NCBI GenBank assembly: GCA_003417655.1
Contig: QVMW01000015.1
Location: forward strand, 1 to 64,000
DNA: 64,000 nt
DNA from: Rhodobacteraceae bacterium 63075
GTDB taxonomy: Bacteria; Pseudomonadota; Alphaproteobacteria; Rhodobacterales; Rhodobacteraceae
Direction: 5' to 3'
The position numbers were made by a program, and so were the translations under genes. Positions 46,425-55,348 of this stretch are shown piece by piece. Each line of letters begins with the position of its first letter. Positions within the stretch are counted from its first letter, which is position 1. The notes beneath the pieces are model-generated. The model had not been told where the DNA came from and did not search any database. It worked only from the letters and a program-made list of their open reading frames with translations.

Positions 46425-48569
46425 ATGACTGAGCGCGTTGAGAAGTCGGGGCTTCGTGTGGCCGCGCAGATGGCTGATTTCATCGAGACGGAAGCCTTGC
46501 CCGGGACCGGCGTGACCCCGGAGGCGTTCTGGGAGGGATTTGCCGCACTGGTGGCTGACCTGAGCCCGAAGAACCGCGCCTTGCTCGCCAGGCGGGCGAA
46601 CCTGCAAAGCCAGATCGACGCCTGGCACGTGAAGCACCGAGAGAGCGCGCATGACCGGGCGGGCTACAAGACCTTCCTTGAACAGATCGGCTACCTGCTG
46701 CCCGAAGGCGAGGATTTCGAGATCGAAACGGAGAATGTCGATCCCGAGATCGCCTCGGTGCCGGGGCCGCAGCTTGTAGTGCCGATCACCAATGCGCGCT
46801 ATGCGCTCAATGCCGCCAATGCGCGCTGGGGCAGCCTCTATGACGTGATGTATGGCACCGACGCCATGGGCAGCCTGCCGCCCGCGGGCGGATATGAGCG
46901 CGGGCGCGGCGCGCGGGTCGTGGCGCGGGCGCGGGTCTTTCTCGACGAGGCCTTTCCAGTGGAAGGCACGAGCCACGCCGACGCGCGGCGCTATCATGTT
47001 CAAGACGGGGCGCTGCTTGTCGATGACATGCCGTTGCAAAGCCCCGAAAAATTCGTCGGCTACAAGGGCAACCCGAAGGCGCCGGATGAGATCGTATTGA
47101 AAAACAATGGCCTGCACGTCGTTCTTGTGTTTGACCGGGCCCATCCCATCGGCAGCCGAGACCAGGCTTTGCTGGCGGATGTGCAGATGGAAAGCGCGCT
47201 GTCGGCGATCATGGATTGCGAGGATTCGGTTGCCTGCGTGGATGCCGAGGACAAGGTTCTGGCCTATCGGAACTGGCTGGGCCTGATGAGGGGCGATCTG
47301 GAGGCCGAGGTTGCCAAGGGCAAGGGCTCCGTCACGCGCCGCCTGAGCGAGGATCGCGATTACACCGCGCCGGACGGCGGCACGCTGACGCTCAAGGGCC
47401 GCGCGCTCATGTGGGTGCGCAACGTGGGCCACCTGATGACCAACCCGGCGATCCTTGACGAAGGCGGCGAAGAGGTCTTCGAGGGGCTGATGGATGCGGC
47501 CATCACCGTGCTGATCGGCAAGCATGATCTGGCCCGCGAGAGCGGCAATTCCGTGCACGGCTCTATCTACGTGGTCAAGCCGAAGATGCACGGGCCAGAG
47601 GAGGTTGCCTTCGCGGACGAAATCTTCTCTCGCGTCGAGCGGCTGCTCGAACTGCCCCGGAACACCGTGAAGATCGGGGTGATGGACGAGGAGCGGCGGA
47701 CCTCGGTGAACCTCAAGGAATGCATCCGCGCGGCCAAGGCGCGCGTGGCTTTCATCAACACCGGGTTCCTCGACCGGACCGGCGACGAGATTCATACCTC
47801 GATGGAGGCCGGGCCTTTCAGCCGCAAGGACTTCATAAAGCGCAAGGACTGGATCACCGCCTACGAGAATCTCAATGTCGATATCGGGCTAGAATGCGGC
47901 CTGTCAGGGCGCGCCCAGATCGGCAAGGGGATGTGGGCCATGCCCGACCGGATGGGCGCGATGCTCGAGCAGAAGATCGAGCACCCCAAGGCCGGGGCCA
48001 ATTGCGCCTGGGTGCCCTCGCCGACGGCGGCGGCGCTGCATGCGCTGCATTATCACAGGGTCGATGTGCTGGCCGTGCAGGCGGGGCTGCGCGCGGGCGG
48101 GCGGCGTGCGCATGTGGACGGGCTTCTGGAGATCCCGCTGGCCACCTTCCGCCGCTGGAGCGCCGAGCAGATCAGGCGCGAGGTGGAGAACAACGTGCAG
48201 GGTATCCTCGGCTATGTCGTCCGCTGGATCGACCAGGGCGTGGGCTGCTCGAAAGTGCCGGACATCAACGATGTGGGGCTGATGGAGGACCGCGCGACCT
48301 GCCGTATCTCTGCGCAGCACGTGGCCAACTGGCTGCATCACGGGATCGTCACTGCGCAAGACGTGATGACGGCGATGCACAAGATGGCCGAAGTCGTGGA
48401 CCGGCAGAACGCGGGTGACCCGGCCTACAAGCCCATAGCCCCTGAATTCGACGGAATCGCCTTCCAGGCGGCCTGTGACCTGGTCTTCAAGGGGCGCGAG
48501 CAGCCTTCCGGGTATACGGAGCCGGTGCTGCATGCGCGCAGACTGGAGCTGAAAGCCTCGGAGGGCTGA
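46425..48569 (+). CDS. glcB: malate synthase G
   Basis: A 714-residue enzyme that condenses glyoxylate with acetyl-CoA to malate, used for growth on C2 compounds. The G isoform is shown by its size and by segments such as [76 protein letters not shown] and [20 protein letters not shown]. Both ends are complete. ATG 46425 lies after GGAGGG. The stop is followed at once by a large hairpin. The flavoprotein at 24536-25909 could supply glyoxylate if it acts on glycolate, which is speculative. Confidence 0.96.
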   Translation: MTERVEKSGLRVAAQMADFIETEALPGTGVTPEAFWEGFAALVADLSPKNRALLARRANLQSQIDAWHVKHRESAHDRAGYKTFLEQIGYLLPEGEDFEIETENVDPEIASVPGPQLVVPITNARYALNAANARWGSLYDVMYGTDAMGSLPPAGGYERGRGARVVARARVFLDEAFPVEGTSHADARRYHVQDGALLVDDMPLQSPEKFVGYKGNPKAPDEIVLKNNGLHVVLVFDRAHPIGSRDQALLADVQMESALSAIMDCEDSVACVDAEDKVLAYRNWLGLMRGDLEAEVAKGKGSVTRRLSEDRDYTAPDGGTLTLKGRALMWVRNVGHLMTNPAILDEGGEEVFEGLMDAAITVLIGKHDLARESGNSVHGSIYVVKPKMHGPEEVAFADEIFSRVERLLELPRNTVKIGVMDEERRTSVNLKECIRAAKARVAFINTGFLDRTGDEIHTSMEAGPFSRKDFIKRKDWITAYENLNVDIGLECGLSGRAQIGKGMWAMPDRMGAMLEQKIEHPKAGANCAWVPSPTAAALHALHYHRVDVLAVQAGLRAGGRRAHVDGLLEIPLATFRRWSAEQIRREVENNVQGILGYVVRWIDQGVGCSKVPDINDVGLMEDRATCRISAQHVANWLHHGIVTAQDVMTAMHKMAEVVDRQNAGDPAYKPIAPEFDGIAFQAACDLVFKGREQPSGYTEPVLHARRLELKASEG

Positions 48570-48687
48570 GCCGCCGCGTGGCGGATGGCCCGCCCGCCCA
48601 CCCCCATCCGCCACGCGGCGGCAGGCTGGCGTCGGGCCTGATGTCTGACCGGCCCTTCGGGGAGGATATTTTCAGCAAGAAAAAAGG
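48570..48687 (+). repeat. large hairpin with conserved C-rich loop plus dispersed tail motif, copy 2
   Basis: A perfect 19-bp stem at 48570-48588 / 48604-48622, starting right after the glcB stop. The loop is built from CCCGCCCGCCCACCCC at 48589-48604, identical to copy 1, while the stem arms differ completely. A linker with TGACCGG follows, then CCTTCGGGG and AGGATATTTTCAGCAAGAAA at 48663-48682, continuing AAAGG. It ends 19 bases from the pcaB stop. Confidence 0.75.
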
Positions 48688-48706
48688 CAGGCTGCTCCTG
48701 CCTGTC

Positions 48707-50035
48707 TCAGAGCTGGCGCACCTCATCTGCGAAGGCGCGGGCCTCGGCGGGTGCTGAGCCCAGTTGGGCCTCGGGGTCGAAGATTTGGGCGGTATCGAGA
48801 TCGGGGTGGCTTTCCCTTGCAAGCGTTTCGAGGCACTTGCCGGTCTCCTGGGCTTCGAGGCAGAGGGCCTTGGCGGCGGCCTGGGCCTCGGGGCGGGGCA
48901 TGGTTTCGGCCAGGGCGAAGCTCAGGGCTTCGGCGAAGATCAGGCCCTGGCCGCCACCCAGGGCGGCGCGCATCCGTGTTTCATCGGGGGAAAGCTCCGC
49001 GGAGAGCTTTTCGGCGCGGGTGAGCGCGGCGCCTGCGCCAAGGACGAGCTGGGGCAGGGCGAGCCATTCGGACATCCAGGCCGCGCCCTCGCGCTGATGG
49101 GCATGGGCTGCGGCGTTCTGGATCACGCTGTTCAGCGCCGTGGTCTGCGCTGAGAGCGCGACGATCACGCCGGGGCCCACGGGGTTCTGCTTTTGTGGCA
49201 TTGTCGAGGATCTGCCCGCGCCGCCGAGCTGCACCTCGCCGATGCCGGTCATGCCGAGTTCCGTCAGGTCCTTGCCCATCTTGGCGAGGGCCGCTGTCAG
49301 CCGCGCGGCCCAGGCGGCGAGCTGAGTCACGGGCGTTCTGTCGCTGTGCCAGCCATGGCCGGGATCATGCAGACCGAGCGCTCCGGCCAGGGCCGCGCGG
49401 GTCTCGGCGGCTTTCGGGCCGAGGGCGGAGCCCGTGCCCGAGGCCCCGGAGAGGGAGACCCAAAAGGCCGTGTTGCTGATCCGGGTCATTTCCGCGTGCA
49501 GGGCGAGCAGCGGGCGGCCCCAGGCGGCGGCGACCGCGCCGAAGCTCGTGGGCGTGGCATGTTGGCCCCAGGTGCGCGCTGGCATAGGGGTTTCTGAATA
49601 TTTCCCAGAAAGTTGCGCAAGATTCTTCAAGTGTTGCGTGAGCTGCTCCTGGAGCTGACCGAACGCCTGTTTGAGGCGCAGCATCAGGGCCGTGTCGAGA
49701 ATGTCTTGAGAAGTCGCGCCCCAGTGCAGGTATTGGGCGTGTTCCGGCGCGTCGAGCGTCTTGCGCACTTGCGCGAGATAGGCGGGCACGCTCACCCCGT
49801 TTGCGGCTGTCGCCTCGGCGAGCGCGGCGGGGTCGACCTGGATCTCCATGGCGGCGCGATGCAGGAAGGCGGCGCTTGTCTCGGGGATGATGCCGAGCGC
49901 GCCCTGCGCCTTGGCCAGGGCTCCGTGGGTCAGCAGCATCGCGCGCATCTCGGCCCCGTCCGAGAAGAGGCGCGTGAGCTTTCCTGCGTCGAAGAGCTTG
50001 GCCAGGTGCTGGCTTTCATGGACGGAGGCGGCCAT
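48707..50035 (-). CDS. pcaB: 3-carboxy-cis,cis-muconate cycloisomerase
   Basis: A 442-residue fumarase/aspartase-superfamily enzyme of the protocatechuate branch of the beta-ketoadipate pathway. The superfamily signature is GGAGRSSTMPQKQNPVGP; HWGATSQDILDTALMLRL and RTWGQHATPTSFG are also typical. Adenylosuccinate lyase is the alternative, but the adjacent pcaD and the GGAGRSS form favour PcaB. Its ATG shares one base with the pcaD stop (TGATG). pcaC, pcaG and pcaH are not here. Confidence 0.9.
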   Translation of the reverse strand: MAASVHESQHLAKLFDAGKLTRLFSDGAEMRAMLLTHGALAKAQGALGIIPETSAAFLHRAAMEIQVDPAALAEATAANGVSVPAYLAQVRKTLDAPEHAQYLHWGATSQDILDTALMLRLKQAFGQLQEQLTQHLKNLAQLSGKYSETPMPARTWGQHATPTSFGAVAAAWGRPLLALHAEMTRISNTAFWVSLSGASGTGSALGPKAAETRAALAGALGLHDPGHGWHSDRTPVTQLAAWAARLTAALAKMGKDLTELGMTGIGEVQLGGAGRSSTMPQKQNPVGPGVIVALSAQTTALNSVIQNAAAHAHQREGAAWMSEWLALPQLVLGAGAALTRAEKLSAELSPDETRMRAALGGGQGLIFAEALSFALAETMPRPEAQAAAKALCLEAQETGKCLETLARESHPDLDTAQIFDPEAQLGSAPAEARAFADEVRQL

Positions 50036-50823
50036 CAGATATGTCCGATCTCTTGCAAAAAGCCCGTGAGCAGGCGGGCATATTCTTCAGGCTGCTCGAC
50101 GCAAGGAAGGTGCCCTGCGCGGCGGATGAGCTCGAAGCGCGCGCCTGGGATCACCCCGGCCATTTCGCGCACCATGTCGGGCGGGGTGGAGCCGTCCTCC
50201 GAGCCCGCGATCGCCAGCACCGGCAGGCGCAGGCCGGAGGTCGAGGCCATGAAGTCACTGCCCGCGATGGCCGCACAGCAGCCGATATAGCCCTTGGTGG
50301 ACTGTCGCACGAGCATATTGCGCCAGGCGCGGAAGGCGTCGGTCTTGCGAAACGTGGCCGAAAACCACCGCTCGAGGATGGGTTCTTCGAGAGCCTCGAT
50401 GCCGCCCGCGCCCACGGCGGAGATTCGCTCCTGCCACATCTGGCGCGTGCCGATGCGCAGGCCCGTGTTCGACAGGACGAGGCCGCGCACGAGGTCGAGG
50501 CGCTTGACGGCCAGCCCCTGCGCGATCATGCCGCCGATGGAGAGCCCGACGAAGACGCAGTCTTTCGCGCCGAGATGATCCAGAAGCTGCTCGGCGTCGC
50601 GCACCAGCGTGCCCATGGCATAAGGCGGCGCGGTGCCGTCTGAGAGGCCATGGCCGCGCTTGTCGTAGCGGATCAGGCGCAGGCCCTCGGGCAGATGCGG
50701 TAGGACTTCGTCCCACAGGCGCAGATCGGTGCCGAGCGAATTGGCGAAGACCACGGGCGGCCCGTCGTCAGGGCCATCAACGCGGTAGTGCAGGTTGATG
50801 TCGTCGAGTCTGGCGATTTGCAT
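50035..50823 (-). CDS. pcaD: 3-oxoadipate enol-lactonase
   Basis: A 262-residue alpha/beta hydrolase that opens beta-ketoadipate enol-lactone to beta-ketoadipate. VVFANSLGTDLRLWDEVLPH and YDKRGHGLSDG are PcaD-like. The nucleophile elbow is GLSIGGM (Ser near 98), with the acid in AGSEDGSTPP and His in RRAGHLPCVEQPEEYA. It directly precedes pcaB in the same operon, so the two work in consecutive stages of the pathway, on either side of the decarboxylase PcaC. Confidence 0.92.
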   Translation of the reverse strand: MQIARLDDINLHYRVDGPDDGPPVVFANSLGTDLRLWDEVLPHLPEGLRLIRYDKRGHGLSDGTAPPYAMGTLVRDAEQLLDHLGAKDCVFVGLSIGGMIAQGLAVKRLDLVRGLVLSNTGLRIGTRQMWQERISAVGAGGIEALEEPILERWFSATFRKTDAFRAWRNMLVRQSTKGYIGCCAAIAGSDFMASTSGLRLPVLAIAGSEDGSTPPDMVREMAGVIPGARFELIRRAGHLPCVEQPEEYARLLTGFLQEIGHI

Positions 50824-50826
50824 GGG

Positions 50827-52041
50827 CTAGTCCTCCCGCCCCGCATTGAGCCGCATATGGGCGATGATCTGGCCGTGATCGGAGGCCAGCTTGTTATAGG
50901 GGGCCTCGGCGTGGGAGCCGTCGGTGATGTGATCGTTGAAGACGGAGTAGTATTCCATGCGGCCTATCTGCGCGGCGTCGCCGTCGATGAAATGGCGCGA
51001 CATGTAGATCTGGTCGATCGATTCATAGATCCCCCCGAAGGCCGTGGTGTAGACGACATCGCGCAGCGATTGCCGTGTGAAGAGCTTCTCGGCCGAGTGC
51101 AGGCGCATGGCCTCGACATCGCCGGTGATCTGCTCGTGCTCTTCTTCTGAGTAGCGGTCGCCGTAATGTTCGGCATCGTGGCGCAGCATCCACTGGTAGT
51201 TCCTGAAGGGCACCTCGCCCGAGATGATCTCGGAGCTGACCGCATGTTCGCCATCGTTGAAATCGCCCAGCACCATGACGGGGTTTCCGGCGTGCAGCTC
51301 GGCGACGATCTCGCGGCGCAGAACCCAGGCCTCGGCCATCCGGCGCAGGGCGGCGCGCAGGCTGCCAAGGGCGCGGCCGACCGGGTCGTAGCGTGTGAGG
51401 TCCTCCTCGGGCGCATAGTCCGCGCCGGGGGGCGTGATATGCTCGCCGAGCTTGGACTTGAGATGGCAGTTGAAGACGGTCACGACAGTGTCGCCCACGG
51501 GCACGCGCGCCTTCAGGATCGGGCGCGAGAGGCGGCGGATCGTGTAGTGGCCCGCATCACCCGCATCGAGGCCGCGCAGGGGCTGAAAGGGGATTTCGAG
51601 CGGCTCGGGCAGGTCCTGGATGACCTCCGGCGCTCCGACGAAGCCGAGCCGCGACAGGATCGCCACGCCGGGGCGGCGCTTGCCGGGCTCGCCTTGATCG
51701 GCGGCGTTGGGCGCGAAGGCCAGGGCGGCATTGTCATAAGGTTCGACCGCGAGTTTGCGGAAGATCACCTTGCGGTGATAGCGCTTCGATTTGTCGGGAA
51801 TCGTGGCGGCGTTGAGCTCCGTGGCGCGGGCGTTGGTCTCCTCGATGACGGCGCGCAGGGCCTCTTCCTCGAAGATTTCCTGAAAGCAGACGATATCGGC
51901 ATCCATGGACAGGAGCTGATCGGCGAGCCAGTCCTCCTTCCAGGCGTATTCTTCGGGGGTGTAGGACTGGAACTCGTAGTATTCCTTGTCCGGCCCGATG
52001 AGGTTTTTGACATTGAAAGAAGCGATCGTGAAACGGGTCAT
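50827..52041 (-). CDS. endonuclease/exonuclease/phosphatase (EEP) family protein
   Basis: A 404-residue EEP-fold enzyme. It shows ASFNVKNL at the N-terminus, ADIVCFQEIF with the metal-binding Glu, NCHLKSKLGEH, VMVLGDFNDGEH (catalytic Asp and Asn) and ASDHGQIIA at the end. The family includes nucleases, phosphodiesterases and sphingomyelinase-like enzymes; the substrate here is unknown. No signal peptide. It is three bases from pcaD and 66 from the dehydratase gene, in one direction. Confidence 0.8.
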   Translation of the reverse strand: MTRFTIASFNVKNLIGPDKEYYEFQSYTPEEYAWKEDWLADQLLSMDADIVCFQEIFEEEALRAVIEETNARATELNAATIPDKSKRYHRKVIFRKLAVEPYDNAALAFAPNAADQGEPGKRRPGVAILSRLGFVGAPEVIQDLPEPLEIPFQPLRGLDAGDAGHYTIRRLSRPILKARVPVGDTVVTVFNCHLKSKLGEHITPPGADYAPEEDLTRYDPVGRALGSLRAALRRMAEAWVLRREIVAELHAGNPVMVLGDFNDGEHAVSSEIISGEVPFRNYQWMLRHDAEHYGDRYSEEEHEQITGDVEAMRLHSAEKLFTRQSLRDVVYTTAFGGIYESIDQIYMSRHFIDGDAAQIGRMEYYSVFNDHITDGSHAEAPYNKLASDHGQIIAHMRLNAGRED

Positions 52042-52107
52042 TTGCGGCCTTTCGCAAGAGGGGTCGGGCGCATCGTCGGGCGCGGCGGCGCGGGTGTCAA
52101 GACGCGC

Positions 52108-53076
52108 TCAGAGGCGCGCGAGGGCCTGCGCGAAGACATCGGCATCGACATTGCCGCCGGTGGCGACGGCGACGAGGCTTGGCGCGTCCGTCTGGCGGGC
52201 GTGGTAGAGCGCGGCGGCGAGGGCGGCGGCCCCGCCCGGCTCGACCACCAGCTTGAGACGCTGGAAGGCCTGCGCCATGGCGTCGAGGGCCTCATCGTCG
52301 CTGATCACGAGGCCGGGACCGCAATGCGCGGCGAGGATCGGGAAGGTCAACTCGCCAGGGGCGGGGGTGAGGATCGCGTCGCAGATCGAGCGGGCGGTCA
52401 TATCGTTGTGCTGGCGCGTCCCGCTGTCGAGTGAGCGGGCAACATCGTCGAAGCTCTCCGGCTCAACGGGGCGCACCCGCAGGCCCGGCGCATCGGCGGC
52501 AAGCGCCAGGGCGATGCCGGAGCTGAGCCCGCCGCCGCCGCAACAGACCAGCACCTCGGCCTCTGAAACGCCGGCCTCGGCGGCCTGCTGGGCGATCTCC
52601 AGCCCGCAGGTGCCTTGCCCGGCGATCACTTCTGGCTCGTCATAGGGCTTGATCAGCGTCAGGCCGCGCTCGCTCGCCAGGGATGCGCCGATCTCCTCGC
52701 GGCTCTCGCTGAAGCGATCGTAGAGCACGACCTCGGCGCCGTGGGCGCGGGTGTTCTCGACCTTGAGGCGCGGGGCGTCGGAGGGCATGACGATGACGGC
52801 CGGCGCGCCGTGAAGCTGCGCCGCGTAGGCGACTCCTTGCGCGTGGTTGCCCGACGAATAGGCGATGACGCCGCTTGCGCGCGCAGCCTCGCTCAGCGCC
52901 GAGAGGGCCGACCAGCCGCCGCGGAACTTGAACGAGCCGGTGTGCTGGAGGCACTCGGGCTTGATGTAGAGGGGCTTTCCCGCGATCTCGTCCAGAAAGG
53001 GCGAGCGGAGCAGGGGCGTGCGGCGCGCATGGCCCTCAAGGCGCCGCGCGGCGGCGCGGATCATGTCGATGTTCAT
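52108..53076 (-). CDS. PLP-dependent threonine/serine dehydratase family enzyme
   Basis: A 322-residue fold type II PLP enzyme. The PLP lysine is in HTGSFKFRGG (Lys near 49), SSGNHAQGVAYAA binds substrate, and CCGGGGLSSG binds the cofactor phosphate. It lacks the C-terminal ACT domain of biosynthetic IlvA. Threonine or serine dehydratase, threo-3-hydroxyaspartate ammonia-lyase and serine racemase are all possible. It overlaps the hydrolase gene by four bases (ATGA). Confidence 0.87.
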   Translation of the reverse strand: MNIDMIRAAARRLEGHARRTPLLRSPFLDEIAGKPLYIKPECLQHTGSFKFRGGWSALSALSEAARASGVIAYSSGNHAQGVAYAAQLHGAPAVIVMPSDAPRLKVENTRAHGAEVVLYDRFSESREEIGASLASERGLTLIKPYDEPEVIAGQGTCGLEIAQQAAEAGVSEAEVLVCCGGGGLSSGIALALAADAPGLRVRPVEPESFDDVARSLDSGTRQHNDMTARSICDAILTPAPGELTFPILAAHCGPGLVISDDEALDAMAQAFQRLKLVVEPGGAAALAAALYHARQTDAPSLVAVATGGNVDADVFAQALARL

Positions 53077-53891
53077 AGAAGGGCTGTCCAGGCGTGCAGG
53101 GCCTCGAGCGCGGCAGGCTCATCGAGATAGGGCACATGGCCGCGATCGGGCACCTCGGCGGTGATCATGTCGGGGCGTCTTTCCTTCATGCGCGCGAAGG
53201 TTTCCTGCGTGAGCAGGGCCGAGTTTGCCCCGCGAATGGCGCAGAGCGGCAGGCCTTCCAGTGCGTCGAAAAGCGGCCACAGATCGGGCATCTCGGCTTC
53301 GAGCGCCGCCTCGACGCCCGCGCGCAGGGCCGGGTCATAGGTCAGCTCCAGCCCGTTGTCGCCTTCGCGATACTGGCGCACGATCTCTTCTCTGAAGCGT
53401 GAAAGCGGCACTTTGTCGAAGCCCTGTGCGAGATCGGGCCAGACCTTGAGCAGCGCATCATAGCTCTTGTGGGACGGTTTGCGCCCGATGTAGTCGCCGA
53501 TCCGCTGAAGCGCCGCGCGGTTGAGCTCGGGGCCGACATCGTTGAGCGCGACGCCAAGCAGGCGGTCCTTGGCGGTGGCGGCGAGTGTCATGGCGATCAG
53601 CCCGCCGCGCGATGTGCCCAGAATGGCGATTTTGTCGAGTTCAAGGTGATCCAGGAGCTCGAGAACATCGCGGCTTTCCACGAGTGGCGTGTAGCTTTCA
53701 GGGTCCGCCCAGTCAGACTCGCCGCGTCCGCGGTAGTCGTGCCTGATGAGACGCATTCCGGAAAGATGCGGCGCCACGAAGTCGAAATCCCGCCCATTGC
53801 GTGTCAGGCCCGCAAGGCACAGCAGCGGTGTGCCGTCACCTTCGTCATAATAGTGGAGAGACAAGCCGTCTGAATTGGTGAAAAATGGCAT
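53073..53891 (-). CDS. alpha/beta hydrolase
   Basis: A 272-residue alpha/beta hydrolase. Oxyanion region LCLAGLTRNGRDFD, then RHDYRGRGESDWAD, nucleophile elbow LGTSRGGLIAM (Ser near 95) and a terminal His in DRGHVPYLDEPAALEAL. The substrate is unknown. Its start follows the HAD gene's stop without a gap, and its stop overlaps the dehydratase gene, so the three are translationally linked. Confidence 0.85.
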   Translation of the reverse strand: MPFFTNSDGLSLHYYDEGDGTPLLCLAGLTRNGRDFDFVAPHLSGMRLIRHDYRGRGESDWADPESYTPLVESRDVLELLDHLELDKIAILGTSRGGLIAMTLAATAKDRLLGVALNDVGPELNRAALQRIGDYIGRKPSHKSYDALLKVWPDLAQGFDKVPLSRFREEIVRQYREGDNGLELTYDPALRAGVEAALEAEMPDLWPLFDALEGLPLCAIRGANSALLTQETFARMKERRPDMITAEVPDRGHVPYLDEPAALEALHAWTALL

Positions 53892-54578
53892 CTAACTGGC
53901 TGCAATCCTTGGAATTTCTGTCAAGTCGGACATGATGTGGCGGGGCGTTCCGTGCAGACGGTCGGGCGGGTTTCCGGCGCGGTTTACCCAAGCGGTTTCG
54001 AAGCCGTAGGCTGCCGCGCTTGCCGCGTCCCAGCCGTTGGAGGAGACGAAGAGCACATCCCGAGCCGCGCCGACGAAGGTTTCGCCCACGAGATCATAGA
54101 CCTTGGCGGAGGGTTTGAAGATGCCGACGCTTTCGACCGACAAAAGCGCATCGAGCAAATCCTCAAGGCCCGCCGATCGCGTTGCCGCAGCGAGCATTTC
54201 GGGCGTGCCGTTGGACAGGATCGCCGTCTTGTGCCCGGCCGCCTTGAGCGCTTCGAGCATGGGTTTGACCTCGGGATAGGCAGACAGTTCCATGTAGAGT
54301 TGCAGCAGGCGCTCGCGTAGCGCGGCATCGCCGCTCAGACCGGCCTCTTCCAGCGCCCAGTCGAGCCCGTCCTGCGTGACTTGCCAGAAATCCACATGCG
54401 CCCCGGCCACGGCGCGCAGCCAGGTGTAGGAGAGCTGCTTGTCGCGCCAGCCGGCGGCGAGGCGAGGCCACTGCGCCTCAAGGCTTGAAAAACGTGGCTC
54501 GCGGGCAGCCTCCCGGGCTGCGGCAGTCACATCGAACAGCGTGCCGTAGGCATCGAAGACGCAGGTTTTGAGTGTCAT
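53892..54578 (-). CDS. (S)-2-haloacid dehalogenase-type HAD hydrolase
   Basis: A 228-residue HAD-superfamily protein of the haloacid dehalogenase type II group. Motif I CVFDAYGTLFDV holds the nucleophile Asp8-like residue. Motif II is AILSNGTPEM, the conserved Lys lies in GIFKPSAKVYDLV, and motif III is FVSSNGWDAASAAAYGFETA with WVNR. The family hydrolyses 2-haloacids such as chloroacetate. No substrate evidence is at hand. It heads the leftward run of six genes. Confidence 0.88.
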   Translation of the reverse strand: MTLKTCVFDAYGTLFDVTAAAREAAREPRFSSLEAQWPRLAAGWRDKQLSYTWLRAVAGAHVDFWQVTQDGLDWALEEAGLSGDAALRERLLQLYMELSAYPEVKPMLEALKAAGHKTAILSNGTPEMLAAATRSAGLEDLLDALLSVESVGIFKPSAKVYDLVGETFVGAARDVLFVSSNGWDAASAAAYGFETAWVNRAGNPPDRLHGTPRHIMSDLTEIPRIAAS

Positions 54579-54798
54579 GAAATCCCCAAGATCAGACCCG
54601 CCGAGAGTAGGGCGGAGCGGCGCGGAAGGTCAAGCACGGTAAGATGCGCTTGCGCATCTGTGTGGCAGTCAAACATCCCCCGGGTGCACCTTGTTTGCAA
54701 TCATGGCGCATGGGCTTTAGGTTCTCCCGCGAGTCAGAGCACCCGCGCGCCGGCGCGCGGCCTCTCAATTCACTTTCCCAAGCAGAACTGGATACACC

Positions 54799-55227
54799 AT
54801 GAGCCATGTCAAGAGCGGTGACACCGTGCGGATTCATTACACGGGCACCTTGAGCGACGGATCGGTCTTCGACAGCAGCGAAGGCCGCGATCCGCTGGAA
54901 TTCACTGTCGGGTCGGGGCAGATCATCCCCGGGCTGGACAAGGCGCTTCCCGAGATGGAAGTCGGCGAGAAGAAGCGCGTCGAAGTCGCTTCGGACGAAG
55001 CCTATGGCCCGGTGCAGGACGAGGCCAAGCAGGCCGTTCCGCGCAGCGAGATCCCCGAGGACATCCCGCTCGAGGTCGGGCTTCAGCTTCAGGCGCGCAA
55101 CGAGAACGGCGAAGTCATGCCGCTGACCGTTGTCGAAGTGTCGGACGAGGCGGTCGTGCTCGACGCCAATCACCCGCTGGCGGGCAAGGACCTGACCTTC
55201 GACATCGAACTGGTCGCCATTGCCTGA
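54799..55227 (+). CDS. FKBP-type peptidyl-prolyl isomerase (SlyD-like)
   Basis: A 142-residue cytoplasmic prolyl isomerase/chaperone. VRIHYTGTLSDGSVFDSSEG and PLEFTVGSGQIIPGLDKALP form the FKBP core. The insert-in-flap region follows (AYGPVQDEAKQAVPRSEIPE), then HPLAGKDLTFDIELVAI. It lacks the His/Cys-rich metal tail of E. coli SlyD. The 220-bp upstream gap holds the 18-bp palindrome CCGCGCGCCGGCGCGCGG at 54743-54760 and no gene. Confidence 0.93.
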   Translation: MSHVKSGDTVRIHYTGTLSDGSVFDSSEGRDPLEFTVGSGQIIPGLDKALPEMEVGEKKRVEVASDEAYGPVQDEAKQAVPRSEIPEDIPLEVGLQLQARNENGEVMPLTVVEVSDEAVVLDANHPLAGKDLTFDIELVAIA

Positions 55228-55348
55228 CGGCGCGGCATTGCTACGTTCTGCCTGAAACAAAACCCGCCGATCTCTCGCGAAACCTTGATTGGCGGGTTAC
55301 AGAACCTTTGCGATAGACCTTGGAAGGCATACGCAAGGGAGACGCTAC

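Noticed and set aside
54743-54760. 18-bp palindrome CCGCGCGCCGGCGCGCGG upstream of the FKBP gene
   Set aside because: It is simple CG alternation, expected often in GC-rich DNA, with no T-run or second copy nearby. Not enough for a terminator or operator call.
55260-55297. AACCCGCC / GGCGGGTT inverted repeat between the FKBP and DUF1223 genes as a terminator
   Set aside because: The loop is over 20 bases and no T-run follows, so it is not a convincing intrinsic terminator.
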